Assembly (NCBI RefSeq): GCF_007565055.1
Contig: NC_044561.1
Span: forward strand, 29,343,483-29,407,482
DNA length: 64,000 nt
Source of the DNA: Rhinopithecus roxellana
Taxonomy: Eukaryota; Chordata; Mammalia; Primates; Cercopithecidae
Direction: 5' to 3'
In this document: positions 22,999 to 34,559 of the stretch, piece by piece
How positions within the stretch are numbered: the first letter of the stretch is position 1
How the letters are laid out: the number at the start of each line of letters is the position of its first letter
The notes under the pieces: model-generated
What the model saw: the letters and a program-made list of their open reading frames with translations, nothing else
Databases searched by the model: none
What the model was told of the DNA's origin: nothing
Translations under genes and position numbers: made by a program

Positions 22999-23312
22999 AC
23001 CTGGGAGTGGTGGCTCACGCCTGTAATCCTAGCACTTTGGGAGTCTGAGGGGGTGGATCACCTGAGGTCAGGAATTCGAGACCAGCCTGGCCAACATGGT
23101 GAAACCCTGTCTCTACTAAAAATACAAAACATTAGCTCAGTGTGGTGGTGGGCACCTGTAATCCCAGCTACTCGGGAGGCTGAGGCAGGAGGATTGCTTG
23201 AATCCAGGAGGCAGAGGTTGTGCAGTAAGCCAAGATCACACCATTGCATGCCAGCCTGGCTGACAAAGGTGAAAGTCTCTCTCAAGAAACAACAAAAAAC
23301 AAAAAGCAAGAA
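22999..23312 (+). mobile_element. Alu (S-like), full length
   Basis: CCTGGGAGTGGTGGCTCACG to CTCTCTCAAGAAACAACAAA, with both arms and the S-type left arm GGATCACCTGAGGTCAGGAA. The tail is A-rich and interrupted by C. Confidence 0.93.
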
Positions 23313-23685
23313 AACCCAGTTACTAAAGTCAGTTCCAGGAGCATTTCTGTTTTTCAGAGTCTGATGGCTTTCATTTGCTCACCAAATATAGTTATACACA
23401 AGTTTTTGACTGTTTTTGTAATTAAATGCGTCTCTCCTGTCTTACAAGTGTTAGTTCTTATCTGCAACTCCACCATAGCTACCCCCAGGGCCCAGGGCCC
23501 CCTCTCAATAGAGAGTCATGGCTGTGTATCCTGAATGAAAGCCTGGGACACATCACACTTTCCCCTCCTGGTCTATAAAATAGGGACTGAACACATCCTT
23601 CCCAGCTCTGTAATGCTATGACTTACCAACTCCCTTTTCTCCCTCTGTTTCTTCTTTCCATGGCAGGGGTACTCAGATATTTCTT

Positions 23686-23992
23686 TTATTTACTTATTTA
23701 TTTATTTTTGAGATGGAGTGTTGCTCTGTTGACCAGGCTGAAGTGCAATGGCACAATCTCGGCTCACTGCAACCTCCACCTCCCAGGTTCAAGCGATTCT
23801 CCAGCCTCAGCCTCCTGAGTAGCTGGGACTACAGGCATGTGCCACTGCATCTGGCTAATTTTTGTATTTTTAGTAGAGATGAGGGTTGCACCACGTTGGT
23901 CAGGTTTGTCTTGATCTCCTGACCTCAGGTGATCCACCCACCTCGGCCTCCCAAAGTGCTGGGATTACAGGCATGAGCCATCATGCCCAGCC
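23686..23992 (-). mobile_element. Alu (S-like) with clear TSD
   Basis: A (TATT)n-type tail starts the antisense Alu, which ends at GCATGAGCCATCATGCCCAG. A 13-bp duplication, TCAGATATTTCTT, flanks it at 23673-23685 and 23993-24005. Confidence 0.95.
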
Positions 23993-24084
23993 TCAGATAT
24001 TTCTTCTACTGACAAATCATAAAGCATTATCTTCTTATACAAAATTGAGAACCCCACAGTGGGGTACCTTTGGCCTCATAGGAT

Positions 24085-24255
24085 AAAGATGAACAGTCAA
24101 CATCTGGCAAGCATTATGTGCCTGACAGTGTGCCAACTGTGGCATACTCATTTAACCCTCAGAAACAGTCCCATTGTACACACTTTACAGCATAAATCTA
24201 GATGGGAAAGTCAAGTAACTCCTCAAGGTCCCACAACTGCTCAGTGAGTTCAGGC
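24085..24255 (-). mobile_element. MIR SINE
   Basis: Minus-strand MIR: TTATGTGCCTGACAGTGTGC, CATTTAACCCTCAGAAACAG, AAGTCAAGTAACTCCTCAAG and GTCCCACAACTGCTCAGTGA. Confidence 0.65.
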
Positions 24256-24510
24256 AGGTGAGCAAACAAAGCCTTAGAGTTCAGTTGTCTGAAGCTACAC
24301 TGCTGGACAGTGGATGAACCTGGAATACAAAAGGCTCATTCACTGTCCAGCACTAGAGTTTAAGTAGAGTTTAAATTTTATTCTGGAAACATGAGAGTCA
24401 CTGAACCACACAGAGGTGAGGAGTCCCTATCAGACATGTTTGCAGTGAGGTCTCTCTGCACAATAGAAGACTGATGGAAGCAATGGGACTAATTAAGAGA
24501 CATTATGTTG

Positions 24511-24778
24511 GGAGGCTGAGGTATGTGGATCATTTGAGGTCAGGAATTCGAGACCAGCCTGGCTAACATGGTGAAACCCCATCTCTACTAAAAATATAAA
24601 AATTAGCCTGGCATGGTAGTGGGCACTTGTAGTCCCATCTACTCAAGAGCCTGAGGCAGTAGAATTGTTTGAACCCGGGAGTTACAGGTTGCAGTGAGCC
24701 AAGATCATGCCATTGAACTCCAGCCTAGGTGAAAGAGAGAGATTCTGTCTCAAAAAACAAACAAACAAACAAAAAACA
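24511..24778 (+). mobile_element. Alu, 5' truncated, with TSD
   Basis: Begins at GGGAGGCTGAGGTATGTGGA, lacking the first 45 bp or so, and ends in AAAAAACAAACAAACAAAC. AGAGACATTA occurs just upstream (about 24497-24506) and again just after the tail, consistent with a truncated insertion. A short (GA)n run follows the tail. Confidence 0.9.
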
Positions 24779-25045
24779 GAGAGAGAGAGAGAGAGACATT
24801 ACATTCATCTGGAAGAACAGGTGAGGCTAAAGGCAGTGGAAATGACTGAAGTGGATGGAAAAGTTTTGTGATCATTTGGGAGAGAACAGGAGGTGCTAGA
24901 TGATTAGATGTGGAAGAACAGGGGAAGTAAAAGGAAAAACAGGCTGCTAAGGCTCTAGTTTGAAGGACTGGGTAAATAGCAGTGACTTTCTCCTGCACAG
25001 AGAATGTAGGAAGAGGGGTACGTATGGGGAATAAGATAGTTTTCA

Positions 25046-25347
25046 GCTGGGTGCAATGACTCATGCCTGTAATCCCAGCACTTTGGGAGGCTGAGCTGGG
25101 CAGATTATGAGGTCAGGGGTTTTAGACCAGCCTGGCCAACATGGTGAAACGGCATCTCTACTAAAATTACAAAAATTAGCCAGGTGCGATGGTAGGTGCC
25201 TGTAGTCCCAGCTACTCAGGAGACTAAGGCAGGAGAATCACTTGGACCCAGGTGGCGGAGTTTGCAGTGAGCTGAGATCGTGCCACTACATTCTAGCCTG
25301 AGTGACAGCGCGAGACTCCGTCTCAAAAAATATATATATATATATTT
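25046..25347 (+). mobile_element. Alu (Y/Sc-like), full length with (TA)n tail
   Basis: GCTGGGTGCAATGACTCATG to GCGAGACTCCGTCTCAAAAA, with the ATTATGAGGTCAGGGGTTTT left arm. The tail has become an AT repeat. Confidence 0.92.
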
Positions 25348-25727
25348 TTTTAGACTATTAAGTATTACATTGAAATGGAGCTCTCTGGTAGAAAGTTAGA
25401 TGGAAACCTCTGTAGGATAACTCCATTCTGTGACATCACAACTCATGTTCTAAAAAATACACATACAAAGTCAAACCATTAAGGAAATATTCTAAAATTT
25501 ACATATTAAAATATGAGAACTTTTTAGTTATTACTTTCTTAGAGCAACTTTGAATTTACAATCGTAGTGAATGAGGTGACATGTAAAATAAAGCTGTTAT
25601 ATAAAAACAACATTTAAATTTTATTGCCATCAGAGCATAGAAAAAGCAATTGAAGCCATGGGTATGGCAGGGATTGCTTTAAAAAGGTGTGTCTAATGAG
25701 GGGAGTTGGAAAGAAGGGAGACTTGGG

Positions 25728-26031
25728 GGCAGGGTGCGGTGGCTCACACCTGCAATCCCAACACTTTGGGAGGCCTACGCAGGCGGATCACCTGAGGTCA
25801 GGAGGAGTTCGAGACCAGCCTGGCCAACATGGTGAAGCCTGTCACTACTAAAAATACAAAAATTAGCCGGGCGTGGCGGTGGGCACCTATACTCCCACCT
25901 ATTCGGAAGGCTCAGGCAGGAGAATTGCTTGAACTCAGGAGATGGATGTTGCAGTGAGCTGAGACGGTGCCACTGCACTCCAGCCTGGGTGACAGAGCAA
26001 CACTCTGTAAAAAAACAAAATAGAAAAGAAA
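25728..26031 (+). mobile_element. Alu (S-like) with TSD
   Basis: GGCAGGGTGCGGTGGCTCAC to GACAGAGCAACACTCTGTAA plus A-rich tail. AGACTTGGGG flanks both ends (before 25728 and after about 26033). Confidence 0.93.
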
Positions 26032-26369
26032 GAAGACTTGGGGAATAGGGATGTTTAAGTGGCATTAAGTAAAGCCTACAAATGTGAGCAGTGAGAGTCA
26101 GGGTACCTGAGTGTTCATCAGAAATGGCCGAACAGGTGAGTCTCATCACAATGGAGATGGCGTCTGCTTCTCATTTCTATAATTGCTGTACCTAGCACAG
26201 TACCTTGTCAACAGGGACTCAATACATAATACCCCAATGAACACAGTAAAATTCTGCCAATTCAAAACTGTGTCTATACCCACCAACTTCCCTCGTGCAG
26301 TTTTACTTCTTTCACTTACTGTAATGTTTTGAAGTCCTTGCCTCCTGTGGCCCTGTATGCATAGTTTCT

Positions 26370-26900
26370 TTTCTTTGTATAAGTGAGCAGCGCTCCACTG
26401 TATGCACAGACCATGTGGGTCTATCCATTCTCTAGCTGATGGCACCCTTGGGTTGTTTCCAGTTGTTGCCTGTAGTGAATGAGGCTGCTGAGAACATTTA
26501 TGTATACGTCTTTTTGAACACATGCTTTCATTTCTTCTAGATAAATTCCTAGGGCTGGAATTGCTAGGTCAAATGGCTAGTTTATGCTTAACTTCTTTTT
26601 TTCACCTTTCTTATTCATAGAAAATATTACACTGATACATAATATTGAACATTTCTATGAGGTGCATGTGCTGTTTGGTTCCGTGCATCCAATATGTCAT
26701 CATCCAGACAGTGTATTTGGAGTATGGCCATGAGTATTTATCATTTCTATGTGTTGAGTATATTTGAAGTTCTCTCTTGAAGCTATTTTGAAATATACAA
26801 TACATTATTGCTAACCATAGCCACCCTACTCTGCTATCCAACATTAGAACACACTCCTTGCATCTAACTGTAGGTGTGTATTCATTGACCAACCTCTCTG
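26370..26900 (-). mobile_element. L1M 3' UTR-type fragment
   Basis: Antisense of old L1 3' sequence: a CTATCCATTCTCTAGCTGAT block, GGCACCCTTGGGTTGTTTCC, TCCTAGGGCTGGAATTGCTA, then GCTATTTTGAAATATACAAT and ACATTATTGCTAACCATAGC. Confidence 0.7.
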
Positions 26901-26964
26901 CATTCCCTTTTCATACCTATAGGAGAGGGGAAGGAGGGAAAGGAGCTGTGGGTAGCTGAATTAG

Positions 26965-27485
26965 GGCCCAGGGATGGCTGTGTCCCAGTCCCGGGACCTG
27001 TCCATGTGCTGTGTTGTGTGGCCACAGGGACTTTACAGATGTGAGGATGTGAAGGAGCCTGAGGTGGAAGATGATCCTGGGTTATCTGGGTGGGTCCAAG
27101 GTGGGCTCTTTATAAGGGAAAGAAGGAGGCAGGAGGGTCAGAGTGAGAGCAGGTGTGGGGGTGGAGGGAAAGAAAGGGAGAGAAAGAGGGAGGGTGAGAG
27201 AAGATGGTGGGGAGAGAGAGAGAAGTGGGAGAGAGACTTGAAGATGCTGAGCTCTGGCTTTGAAGTTGGAGGAAGGCCCAGGAGCCCAGGGTGTCCTCTA
27301 GAAGCTGAGAAAATCCTGGAAATGAATTCTCCCCACAGCCCTCAGAAGGAGCCTGGCCTGGCTGACACCCTGACTTTAGCACTCTAGGATTCATTTTGGA
27401 CGTCTGACTCCACACCAGGAGAGAATCAATATGTGATGTTTTAAGCCTCTAAATTCGGGATCATTTGTGACAGCAGCCACAGGGA
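26965..27485 (+). mobile_element. MLT1A/B-type LTR (ERVL-MaLR)
   Basis: The MLT1 layout is clear: GGGACTTTACAGATGTGAGG, GATGATCCTGGGTTATCTGG, GTGGGTCCAAGGTGG, a purine-rich GGGAGGGTGAGAGAAGATGG tract, ATGCTGAGCTCTGGCTTTGA, CCTCTAGAAGCTGAGAAAAT and TGATGTTTTAAGCCTCTAAA near the end. Open frames through it are not genes. Confidence 0.85.
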
Positions 27486-28022
27486 AGTCAAACAGGAGCC
27501 ATCAGAGAGACTCCCTAGGATGCCCCGAGTGCCCCTCCCTGGCCCCACCCACAGAAACACAGGCCTGACCACTGCTGGTGCCCCCAACCCTCGAACACCC
27601 TGCTCAGCAGGAACCATACAGGAGGGGCTGGGTGTAGCTGGGCCACGCTCTCTCCTCTCACACCTTCTTCTCAGAGAGCAGCTGGAGCCCCAGACCCAGG
27701 GAGCCTCACAGAGAAATTCCCAACACAGAACCTGGTTTTCCACCTGAGGCTCAGGATCCAATGGAGAAGTATTTCCCAAAAATGATGCTTCCCCCAAAGA
27801 TGACCAGTGACTTCCTGTGCCAAACATCTGAGAAAATCTCCATGTCCTAGGGCTGCCAGGCAGTCACCTGTGCACATGTCGGTGCCCAAATCCCATCGAG
27901 AGTGAGGCCTTGGGTAAAACACATCCCCACTTTTAATTATGATGAGCTGCCTGGTCTCAGCATTGAAAACACCAATTTCCCTTGAGCAGACTTGTTTAAT
28001 CTCTTAGAAATGATGGAGCACA

Positions 28023-28230
28023 CCAGCCTGAACAACTGGTGAAACCCTGTCTCTAATAAAAATACAAAATTTAGCCAGGCATTGTGCCAAGTACTGTAAT
28101 CCCAGCTACTCAGGAGGCTGAGGCAGGAGAATTGGTTGAACCTGGAAGGTAGAGGTTACGGTGAGCTAAGATCATGCCATTGCACTCCAGCCTGGGCGAC
28201 ACAGCGAGACTCCACATCTAAAAAAAAAAA
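28023..28230 (+). mobile_element. Alu, 5' truncated, with TSD
   Basis: Starts at ACCAGCCTGAACAACTGGTG and ends with a 12-bp A-run. AAATGATGGAGCAC is duplicated at about 28009-28022 and 28229-28242, a textbook truncated insertion. Confidence 0.95.
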
Positions 28231-28904
28231 ATGATGGAGCACCTACTAACCTTCTTGCACTGGTTCCTGGGGAGCTCAGAGCCTATCTTTTGCAAGTCTC
28301 CTGATCCTCTTCAGGCCTTTCATGTGTGTTTCCTTCCTGGCTTCCTCCATTTTTCTCACACCTTTGAACCTGCTGTCAGGTGTAAAGTCAAGGTGGGCCC
28401 AAAATTTAAGAGCTCATGAATTTCAAGGTGTGGGAGTGTCCTAGACAGTCCAGCCCTTGGGTATGAGGAGTTGGGCAGAGAGGAGGGAGGGCATTCCAGG
28501 GGCCAGAGCCAGAAGCAGAGGGACTCCAGACCCAGAGTAGGATTTCCAGGCTGAGGAAAGAGAGGCCGTGGGTGGGGAGAAGGTCCAGATCAGGACAGGG
28601 ACAGAGGGTGTATCTGGAGGCTCAGCCAGAAATAGCTCCCTCCAAAATGCAGGCAGCAAGTTGGAGGGGTAAGCTGCAAGGAGGAAGGGGAGGTGGGAGA
28701 GAATGAATGGACCGGTATTCAGTGAGCCGTCTCTTCCTCTCCTGGCCTATTTCCCCAGGAGACACACCTGGGAGGCTGTGATCCTCTCCTGCAGGCTACT
28801 TTCCCACTGGTGCCAGGATTCCCCCAACGCCACACTGAGAACCCAGGAGAAGCATCAAATTATATGAGAGATAAGAAACGAAGAGAGGAAGCAGGATTTC
28901 TGGT

Positions 28905-29129
28905 TGACAAAGGATGTTTATTGAGGGTTTACTGGGTACAGGGAGAAGGGCTGGATGGCTTGGGATGCAGAGAGATCCCTCCCCTGGGATCCTGCAGCTC
29001 CAGGCCCCTGTGGGTGGGGTGAGGGTTGGGAGAAGTCACTCATGAGACACATCAGTGTGGCCTTGTTGGCTTGGAGCTCCTCAGAGGATGGCGGGAACAG
29101 AGTGACCGAGGGGGTGGCCTTCGGCTGAC
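28905..29129 (-). pseudogene. IGLL-like constant-domain exon with internal deletion
   Basis: The first 32 codons of the lambda-type C domain are intact up to MSDF (junction near 29031/29032). The sequence then reads directly as 3' UTR (CCCAACCCTCACCCCACCC, GGAGCTGCAGGATCCCAGG), including AATAAA. About two thirds of the domain, with the TECS-type C-terminus, is gone. Confidence 0.85.
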
Positions 29130-30492
29130 CTGTGTGGACAGAGGAGGGGGTGAGAGATGGCAGAGGTAGCGTGGGGTGTGTGGAGCACCTCTGTCTAAAG
29201 TCTGGGAGGGTTCATGGTGTGTCCATCTGTTCCACCCAGGGCCTCTCCCTCCCTCTTAATTCCCTCCTTTCGATTGGAGCCCTCTGGAGAGCAAACAGTC
29301 CTGCACCTTCCTAGGGGCCTTCCCAAGTCCCCTTTCCCAAGTGTCCTGGCCCAGTCATGTCCTCTGCAGCCTCGATTTCCCCGTGTGTACCCAGGCCAGG
29401 CTGTGCTCCCTCCTTCCTGGTTTCTGCAGTCTGAGTTTGGAATCCAGGAGTCTCTCCCACAGCACACAAAACTGTCCTGGCAGTGTGTCGGGAGGCCCAA
29501 GCCTGGCATGGCCTGGAGCCTCCCGTCCCCTGGGACACCAGGCCCACTCAGCTCTCCTGGTAAAGCACGGGCTCCACCCAGACAAACCCTGGGGATCTGC
29601 CATTGACCAAGTCCCACCAGCCTGACCACAGGACCCTTCACATCGGCTGGGTTCTTGGGGCTGCTCGCCCAGACTTTGGTCACCGCAGCCCCCATGCCCA
29701 CCCCAGCAGCCTCTGATGCTCCTGGACTTCACCTGGTGGCCCTGGAGTTCTCTGCACCCGTTTACTCCCCACTAGTCACCTTCTAAGCTGCCCTTCCTCA
29801 AATGAAGGCGGGAGGTCGACCCGTGAACAGAGACTGGACCCCAGAGGTGACGGGACTCCAGGGACAGACACATCTCTGCCCCAAGAGAACCTCTCCTTTC
29901 TTGTGACTGTCCTGGGAGAGCTGGGCTCTCCGACCTCACCCAGTCTCACTCATCTGTCCCTCGGTGTCCCCAGGTCCTCCCGACCCAGCACAAGCCACAG
30001 AGCTGCAGCCTAGACCCAGAGTCCTCTCTGTGCCTTCCATTGGTCTCCTCTTGGGGTGACCTGTGTGCCGAGGCCCCCGTGTGGCCCTCCCACACTGGAT
30101 GAGCATCCAGCCCTCAGCCTAGACCCTGGGGTCCCAGGGACTGTCTCTAAGGCCACTGCAGGGCCCCTCATCAGAACTGGCCTCTCTATCCCTCACTCAG
30201 ACATCTGCCCTGGGAGAGGGGAGGAGCCCTGACCCTGCCCAGTCCCAACACAGGCCCTGGGCAAAGGCTGTGTCCTGCTCTTGGAACCTGAAGGTGGCTG
30301 CTACACTGTGGGGGCCCTTCCTGCAGGGTACCCTGAGACTAGCCTGCTTCCCCCAGACTCCATGGAGAAAGGAAGGGTTCCATGCTTAAGACTTGGAGGG
30401 CAAAGGGGAAGAAGCCCCAGAGAAAGAAAGCAGACTTTTCCAGAGACAGGAGAGGGTGGGACAGGCTGGGGAAAGTTGTGAGAACCACGTAC
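29130..30492 (-). other. Intron-like spacer between the IGLL-like exons
   Basis: GC-rich sequence of about 1.36 kb, similar in role to the IGLL1 intron 2. It is repeat-poor by local standards and has overlapping chance frames on both strands (for example 29195-29701 minus). No further exon recognised. Confidence 0.5.
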
Positions 30493-30610
30493 CTAAAACG
30501 GTGAGCTAGGTCCCGCTGCCAAACACATGCTTCCGTGAATTATGCTTGGATTGAAACCCCGGGGCCAGCACCTGGGGCCAGTCCAGGAGCCGTGCTGGAG
30601 CAGGAACCTG
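30493..30610 (-). pseudogene. IGLL-like exon 2 (unique region plus J motif)
   Basis: Acceptor CACCCAG before 30610 and donor TTTTAG|GTACG at 30493/30492. The J-like tail FGSGT-stop-LTVL is seen in one frame and the upstream RGSWTGPRCWPRGF-like region in another, so one indel separates them near 30553-30560. The CAG-to-TAG change kills the J motif even if the frame were restored. Confidence 0.85.
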
Positions 30611-31084
30611 CTGGGTGTGAGGGGCACAGGGCTGCAGTGTGTAGACTGTGACCTAAGCAAAGGGCATGGGGAAGGCCAGTATCCCAGTAGTGTCTCTGTG
30701 CCTGTCCCTTCTCTGCAGCAGGTGCCGCCCACAGCCTTGGAGTCACCCCAGCCTCTGTCCCCATCTCTGAAGCTGTTGGTGCTGATGGCAATGTTGGCCC
30801 AGTGGTTCCCAGCAACTCCCCGAGTGACACATCCCCTCAGGCAGCTGTGTGGTGTGGCTCAGGAGTGCTGAGCTGGCTCGGACCTGCCCAACCTCAGTTG
30901 GCCCCATTTTAAGGGCCTCTGAAATCCACCACAAGTGTCCCCAGTCAAGCCAGGCTGCCAGGCTGACCTCCTCCCTGGACCAGGACACTGGGTCACTCCC
31001 GACTCAAGAGGAGATTCCTCTGCTTTTATATCTATCCAGGGAGATGCAGCTCAGTCTCACTTTCTTCATGAAGCCTTTTCTGAT

Positions 31085-31260
31085 CATTCATTCCATCTGT
31101 CCATCTATGCATCTGTCCATCTACTCATCTGTCTCTGCATCCATCTATCATCTCTCCATTCATCCATCCATCTACCTATCCGCCCATACATAAATTCATC
31201 CTGTCTACCAGGCACTGTTTCATGTGCTGGGGACATGGTGTGGTCCTCCATGCTCTCACC
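31085..31260. repeat. Degenerate (ATCC/ATCT)n with L2-like end
   Basis: TCCATCTGTCCATCTATGCA and similar units (31085-31200) form an imperfect tetranucleotide tract. It leads into ACCAGGCACTGTTTCATGTG and CTGGGGACATGG, resembling an L2 3' end on the minus strand. Confidence 0.55.
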
Positions 31261-31805
31261 CCCATCTCTCCCAGGTCATGGCCAAAAAGGCACTCCTCAT
31301 GGTCATGTCCAAAGTCCTTCTGCTGTACCTGGTGTCTCTGCTGGATGTGACACGGGGCTGGCCCCTCTTTCCAGTGACTCTTTTCCCCTTGGGGTCTGAC
31401 TCCCCTTTCCTCTTCCCTTGGCATCTGTTTCTCCATGGCCTATGCCCGGCTGCTGACTCCCCCAGACCCCACTCAGTCCTCTTTCTTGGTCATCTTCACA
31501 CTCTGTGACCCCCACTATTGCCCACATGGTGAGGCTGGAGTCAATCCCAGCTCCAAACCCTCTCAGCTCCTCAACTGCCTACTGACCACGCCCAGTGAGC
31601 TACCCAACAGGACTCTCAAACTAATCACATCCAGAGGAAATGACCACCTTCCCCCAGCCCAGCTCATTTTCCACCTTCAACTCATCACAATGACCATGGG
31701 AGGTCTCAGCCCCTCAGCCAGAAACCTGGAGTCCCTGGACTCAGTCACCTCGCCTCCCACACTGAAATGGCTTCTGCGTACTTAGCTACTGCATCTAGAC
31801 ATTCC

Positions 31806-32099
31806 TTTTTTTCTTTTTTTTCTTTTTGCTTTCAGATACAATCTCGCTCTGTCACCCAGACTGGCGTGATCTTGGCTCACTACAACTCTACCTCCCAGGT
31901 TCTAGGCAATTCTGTCTCAGCTTCAAGAGGAGCTGGGATTACAGGTATGTGCCACCACAGCCGACTAATTTTATATTTTCAGTAGAGATGGGGTTTCACC
32001 ATGTTGGGCAGGCTGGTCTCAAACTCCTGACCTCAGGTGATCTGCCCGCCTTGGCCTCCCAAAGTGCTGGGATTAGAGGCATGAGCCACTGCACCCAGT
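31806..32099 (-). mobile_element. Alu with TSD
   Basis: Antisense Alu beginning in a C-interrupted T-tail and ending at ATGAGCCACTGCACCCAGT. GACATTCC flanks it at 31798-31805 and 32100-32107. Confidence 0.95.
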
Positions 32100-32359
32100 G
32101 ACATTCCCTTTAAAGCTACGAGAAGGCTCAATATAATCAAGAAACAATAAAACCACCTTCTCAGACTCCAAAACCACAAGCAGCGTGAACTTCGCTTTTC
32201 TGGATTTTAATCTCAAACTCTCTTTGGTACAAGGATGTGGTGCTGAGCTGGGGCTTACTGGGTGCAAGCTCCCTGCCAGGGGTTCAGACCAGAGTGTTTC
32301 TACCTTAGAAGCTGGTCTAGTAATTGGTGATTGGTTTTGTGATGTGAACATAAGATCTT

Positions 32360-32648
32360 TATTTATTTGCTTATTTATTTGTTGAGACAGGGTCTCACTC
32401 TGACACCAAAACTGGAGTGAAGTGGCGCCATCACAGCTCACTGCAGCCTTGATCTTCTGGGTTCAAGTGATCCTCACACCTCAGCCTCCTGAGTAGCTGG
32501 GACCACAGACATGTGCTACCATGCCCAGCTATTTTTCTTTTAATTTTTTTTTTGTAGAAATGGGGTCTCACCATGTTGCCCAGGCTGGTCTTGAGCTCCT
32601 GGGCCTCCCAAAGTGTTGGGATTATAGGCATGAGCCACCATGCCCAGC
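32360..32648 (-). mobile_element. AluJ-like
   Basis: GAGACAGGGTCTCACTCTGA with GAGCTCCTGGGCCTCCCAAA shows J-type diagnostic bases. AAGATCTTT / AAGATTTTT flank it. Confidence 0.92.
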
Positions 32649-32654
32649 AAGATT

Positions 32655-32970
32655 TTTTCTTTTCTTTTCCTTTCTCTTTTTTTTTGAGGGGGGTGACGGA
32701 GTCTTGCTCTGTCACCATGTTGGAGAGTAGTGATGCAACCTCAGCTGCCTGCAACCTCTGCCTCCCAGGTTCAACTGACAGTCCTGCCTCAGCCTCCAAC
32801 TAGCTGGGACTACAGGCGCACACCATCACACCCAGCTAATTTTTGTATTTTTAGTAGAGACAGGTTTTTACCATGTTAACCATTATGGTTTCAAACTCCT
32901 GACCTCGTGATCCACCCACCTCCATCTCCCAAAGTGCTGGGATTACAGGCCTAAGTCACTGTGCCTGGCC
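32655..32970 (-). mobile_element. Alu (Y/Sc-like), diverged
   Basis: Antisense, with a T/C-rich tail then GACGGAGTCTTGCTCTGTCA to TAAGTCACTGTGCCTGGCC. It carries the CTGACCTCGTGATCCACCC form. Confidence 0.92.
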
Positions 32971-32997
32971 TTTATTTTTTATTTTCAAGAAAAACCT

Positions 32998-33372
32998 TGT
33001 TTTTTGAGATGGAGTCTCGCTCAGTCACCCAGGCTGGAGTGCAGAGGCGGCATCTTAGCTCACTGCAACCTCTGCCTCCCAGGTTTAAGTGATTCTCCTG
33101 CTTCAGCCTCCAAGTTGCTGGGACTACAGGCACGTGCCACCATGCCTGGCTAATTTTTCTTTTTGTTTTTGTTTCTGTTTTTTTGAGCCTCCTGAGTAGC
33201 TGGGATTACAGGTATGCACCACCACGCCCGGCTGATTTTTTGTATTTTTAGTAGACATGGGGTTTCTCCATGTTGCCCAGGCTGGTTTTGAAATTCCAAC
33301 CTCAGGTGATCCACCCTCCAAACAGCCTCCCGAAGTGATGGGATTACAGGTGTGAGCCACCACACTTGGCTC
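32998..33372 (-). mobile_element. Composite Alu (two antisense pieces)
   Basis: A right arm (TTTTGAGATGGAGTCTCGCT to CACCATGCCTGGCTAATTTT) is followed by a T-run and a second right-arm start (GAGCCTCCTGAGTAGCTGGG), then a complete left arm to GTGTGAGCCACCACACTTGG. About 75 bp is represented twice, so this is an Alu-in-Alu insertion or recombinant. Confidence 0.85.
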
Positions 33373-33705
33373 CATTTTTATAATTGTGGTCAAACATACA
33401 TAGCATCAATATTTCCACTTTAACTATTTTTAAACATATAGCTCTGTGGCACTAAGTACATTCACACTGTTGGGCAACCTCCACCACCATCCATCTTCAG
33501 AACTCTCATCTTCCCAAACAGAAACCCTAAGTCCCCCATTCTTCCTTCCCTCTCACCCTGATAAGCTCAAATCTACTTTTTGTCTATGTGAATTTGCCAG
33601 TTCTAGGTACCTCATAAAAGTGGATTCAAATGACATTTGTCTGTTTGTGTCTGGCCTATTTCACTAAGTGTAATGTCTTCAAGTTTCATCCATGTTGTAG
33701 AAGAT
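33373..33705 (-). mobile_element. L1M 3' UTR fragment
   Basis: ACTAAGTACATTCACACTGT, TGGGCAACCTCCACCACCAT, TAGGTACCTCATAAAAGTGG and TCAAGTTTCATCCATGTTGT are standard antisense L1M 3' blocks. Confidence 0.85.
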
Positions 33706-33769
33706 TTTTGAAATCAATTTAAAAATAATTAACAATTAAATCCTATTAAGACCTATTCAAAGTAGTCCA

Positions 33770-34078
33770 GCCGGGCACAGAGGCTCACGCCTGTAATCCC
33801 AGCACTGTGGGAGGCCGAGGCAGGGGATCACCAGGCCAGGAGATCAAGACCATCCTGGCTAACACAGTGAAAACCTCTACTAAACATACACCTCTACTAA
33901 AAATACAAAAAAATAGCTGAGTGTGGTGGCATGCACCTGTAGTCCCAGCTCCTTGGGAGGCTGAAGCAGGAGAATCGCTTGAACCCAGGAGGTGGAGGTT
34001 TCAGTGAGCCAAGATTGTGCCACTGCAGTCTAGCCGGGGTGGCAGAGCAGGACTCCGTCTTAAAAAAACTTAAAAAAA
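33770..34078 (+). mobile_element. Alu (Y-like)
   Basis: GCCGGGCACAGAGGCTCACG to GCAGGACTCCGTCTTAAAAA. An internal repeat of CCTCTACTAAA (about 33871-33899) is a small duplication in the middle region. Confidence 0.92.
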
Positions 34079-34253
34079 AAGGTTCAAATGTGGCCTTTGA
34101 AAAGTGTGTTGGGTCTGTCAGTATACAGTATATAAAATGTATGAAAGGTAGCCTGTTCCAGAGTTAAGTTTGTAAAGCTGAGGACCAACTGCATATACAT
34201 GGCACGCCCTTTCTCTGCACCACAGTATCTTCAAAAACTCTTCCCTCCAATCT

Positions 34254-34543
34254 TTTTTTTTTTTTTGAGACAGGGTCTCACTCTGTCACCCAGGCTGGAG
34301 TGCAGTGGCATGATCACAGCTCACTGCAGCCTTGACCTCCTAAAGCGATCATCCCATCTCAGCCTCCTGAGTAGCTAGGATTACAGACGTGAGCCACTAC
34401 ACCTAGTTAATTTTTCTTATTTTTATTTTTAGAGATGGGGTCCCACATTGTTGCCCAGCTCATCTGGAACTCCTGGGTACAAGCATTCCACCCATCTTGG
34501 CCTCCCAAAATGCTGAGATTACAGGCGTGAACCACCACACCTG
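34254..34543 (-). mobile_element. AluJ-like with TSD
   Basis: GAGACAGGGTCTCACTCTGT to CGTGAACCACCACACCTGG. CCTCCAATCT flanks both sides (about 34244-34253 and 34544-34553). Confidence 0.94.
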
Positions 34544-34559
34544 GCCTCCAATCTCTTCA

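Larger units (their letters stand above)
28905..30610 (-). pseudogene. IGLL-like pseudogene (surrogate light chain, lambda-5 family)
   Basis: Two minus-strand exons of an immunoglobulin lambda-like polypeptide gene are present. IGLL1 encodes lambda-5, which pairs with VpreB and mu heavy chain in the pre-B-cell receptor. Exon 2-like sequence (30493-30610) reads RFLLQHGSWTGPRCWPRGF and then, after a one-base shift, QSKHNSRKHVFGSGT, a stop and LTVL; the stop replaces the usual Q of the J-type FGSGTQLTVL motif. Exon 3-like sequence (28905-29129) has an acceptor CACACAG|GT and reads QPKATPSVTLFPPSSEELQA then NKATLMCLMSDF, before jumping straight into IGLL/IGLC 3' UTR-type sequence with an AATAAA signal (28917-28922). 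Most of the constant domain, including the second cysteine, is therefore deleted. Exon 1 is not found upstream to about 31.8 kb. Clearly non-functional; the family call is secure, the exact paralog is not. Confidence 0.85.

Noticed and set aside
26974..27387. 137-codon plus-strand frame
   Set aside because: Lies inside an MLT1-type LTR with a purine tract; not a gene.
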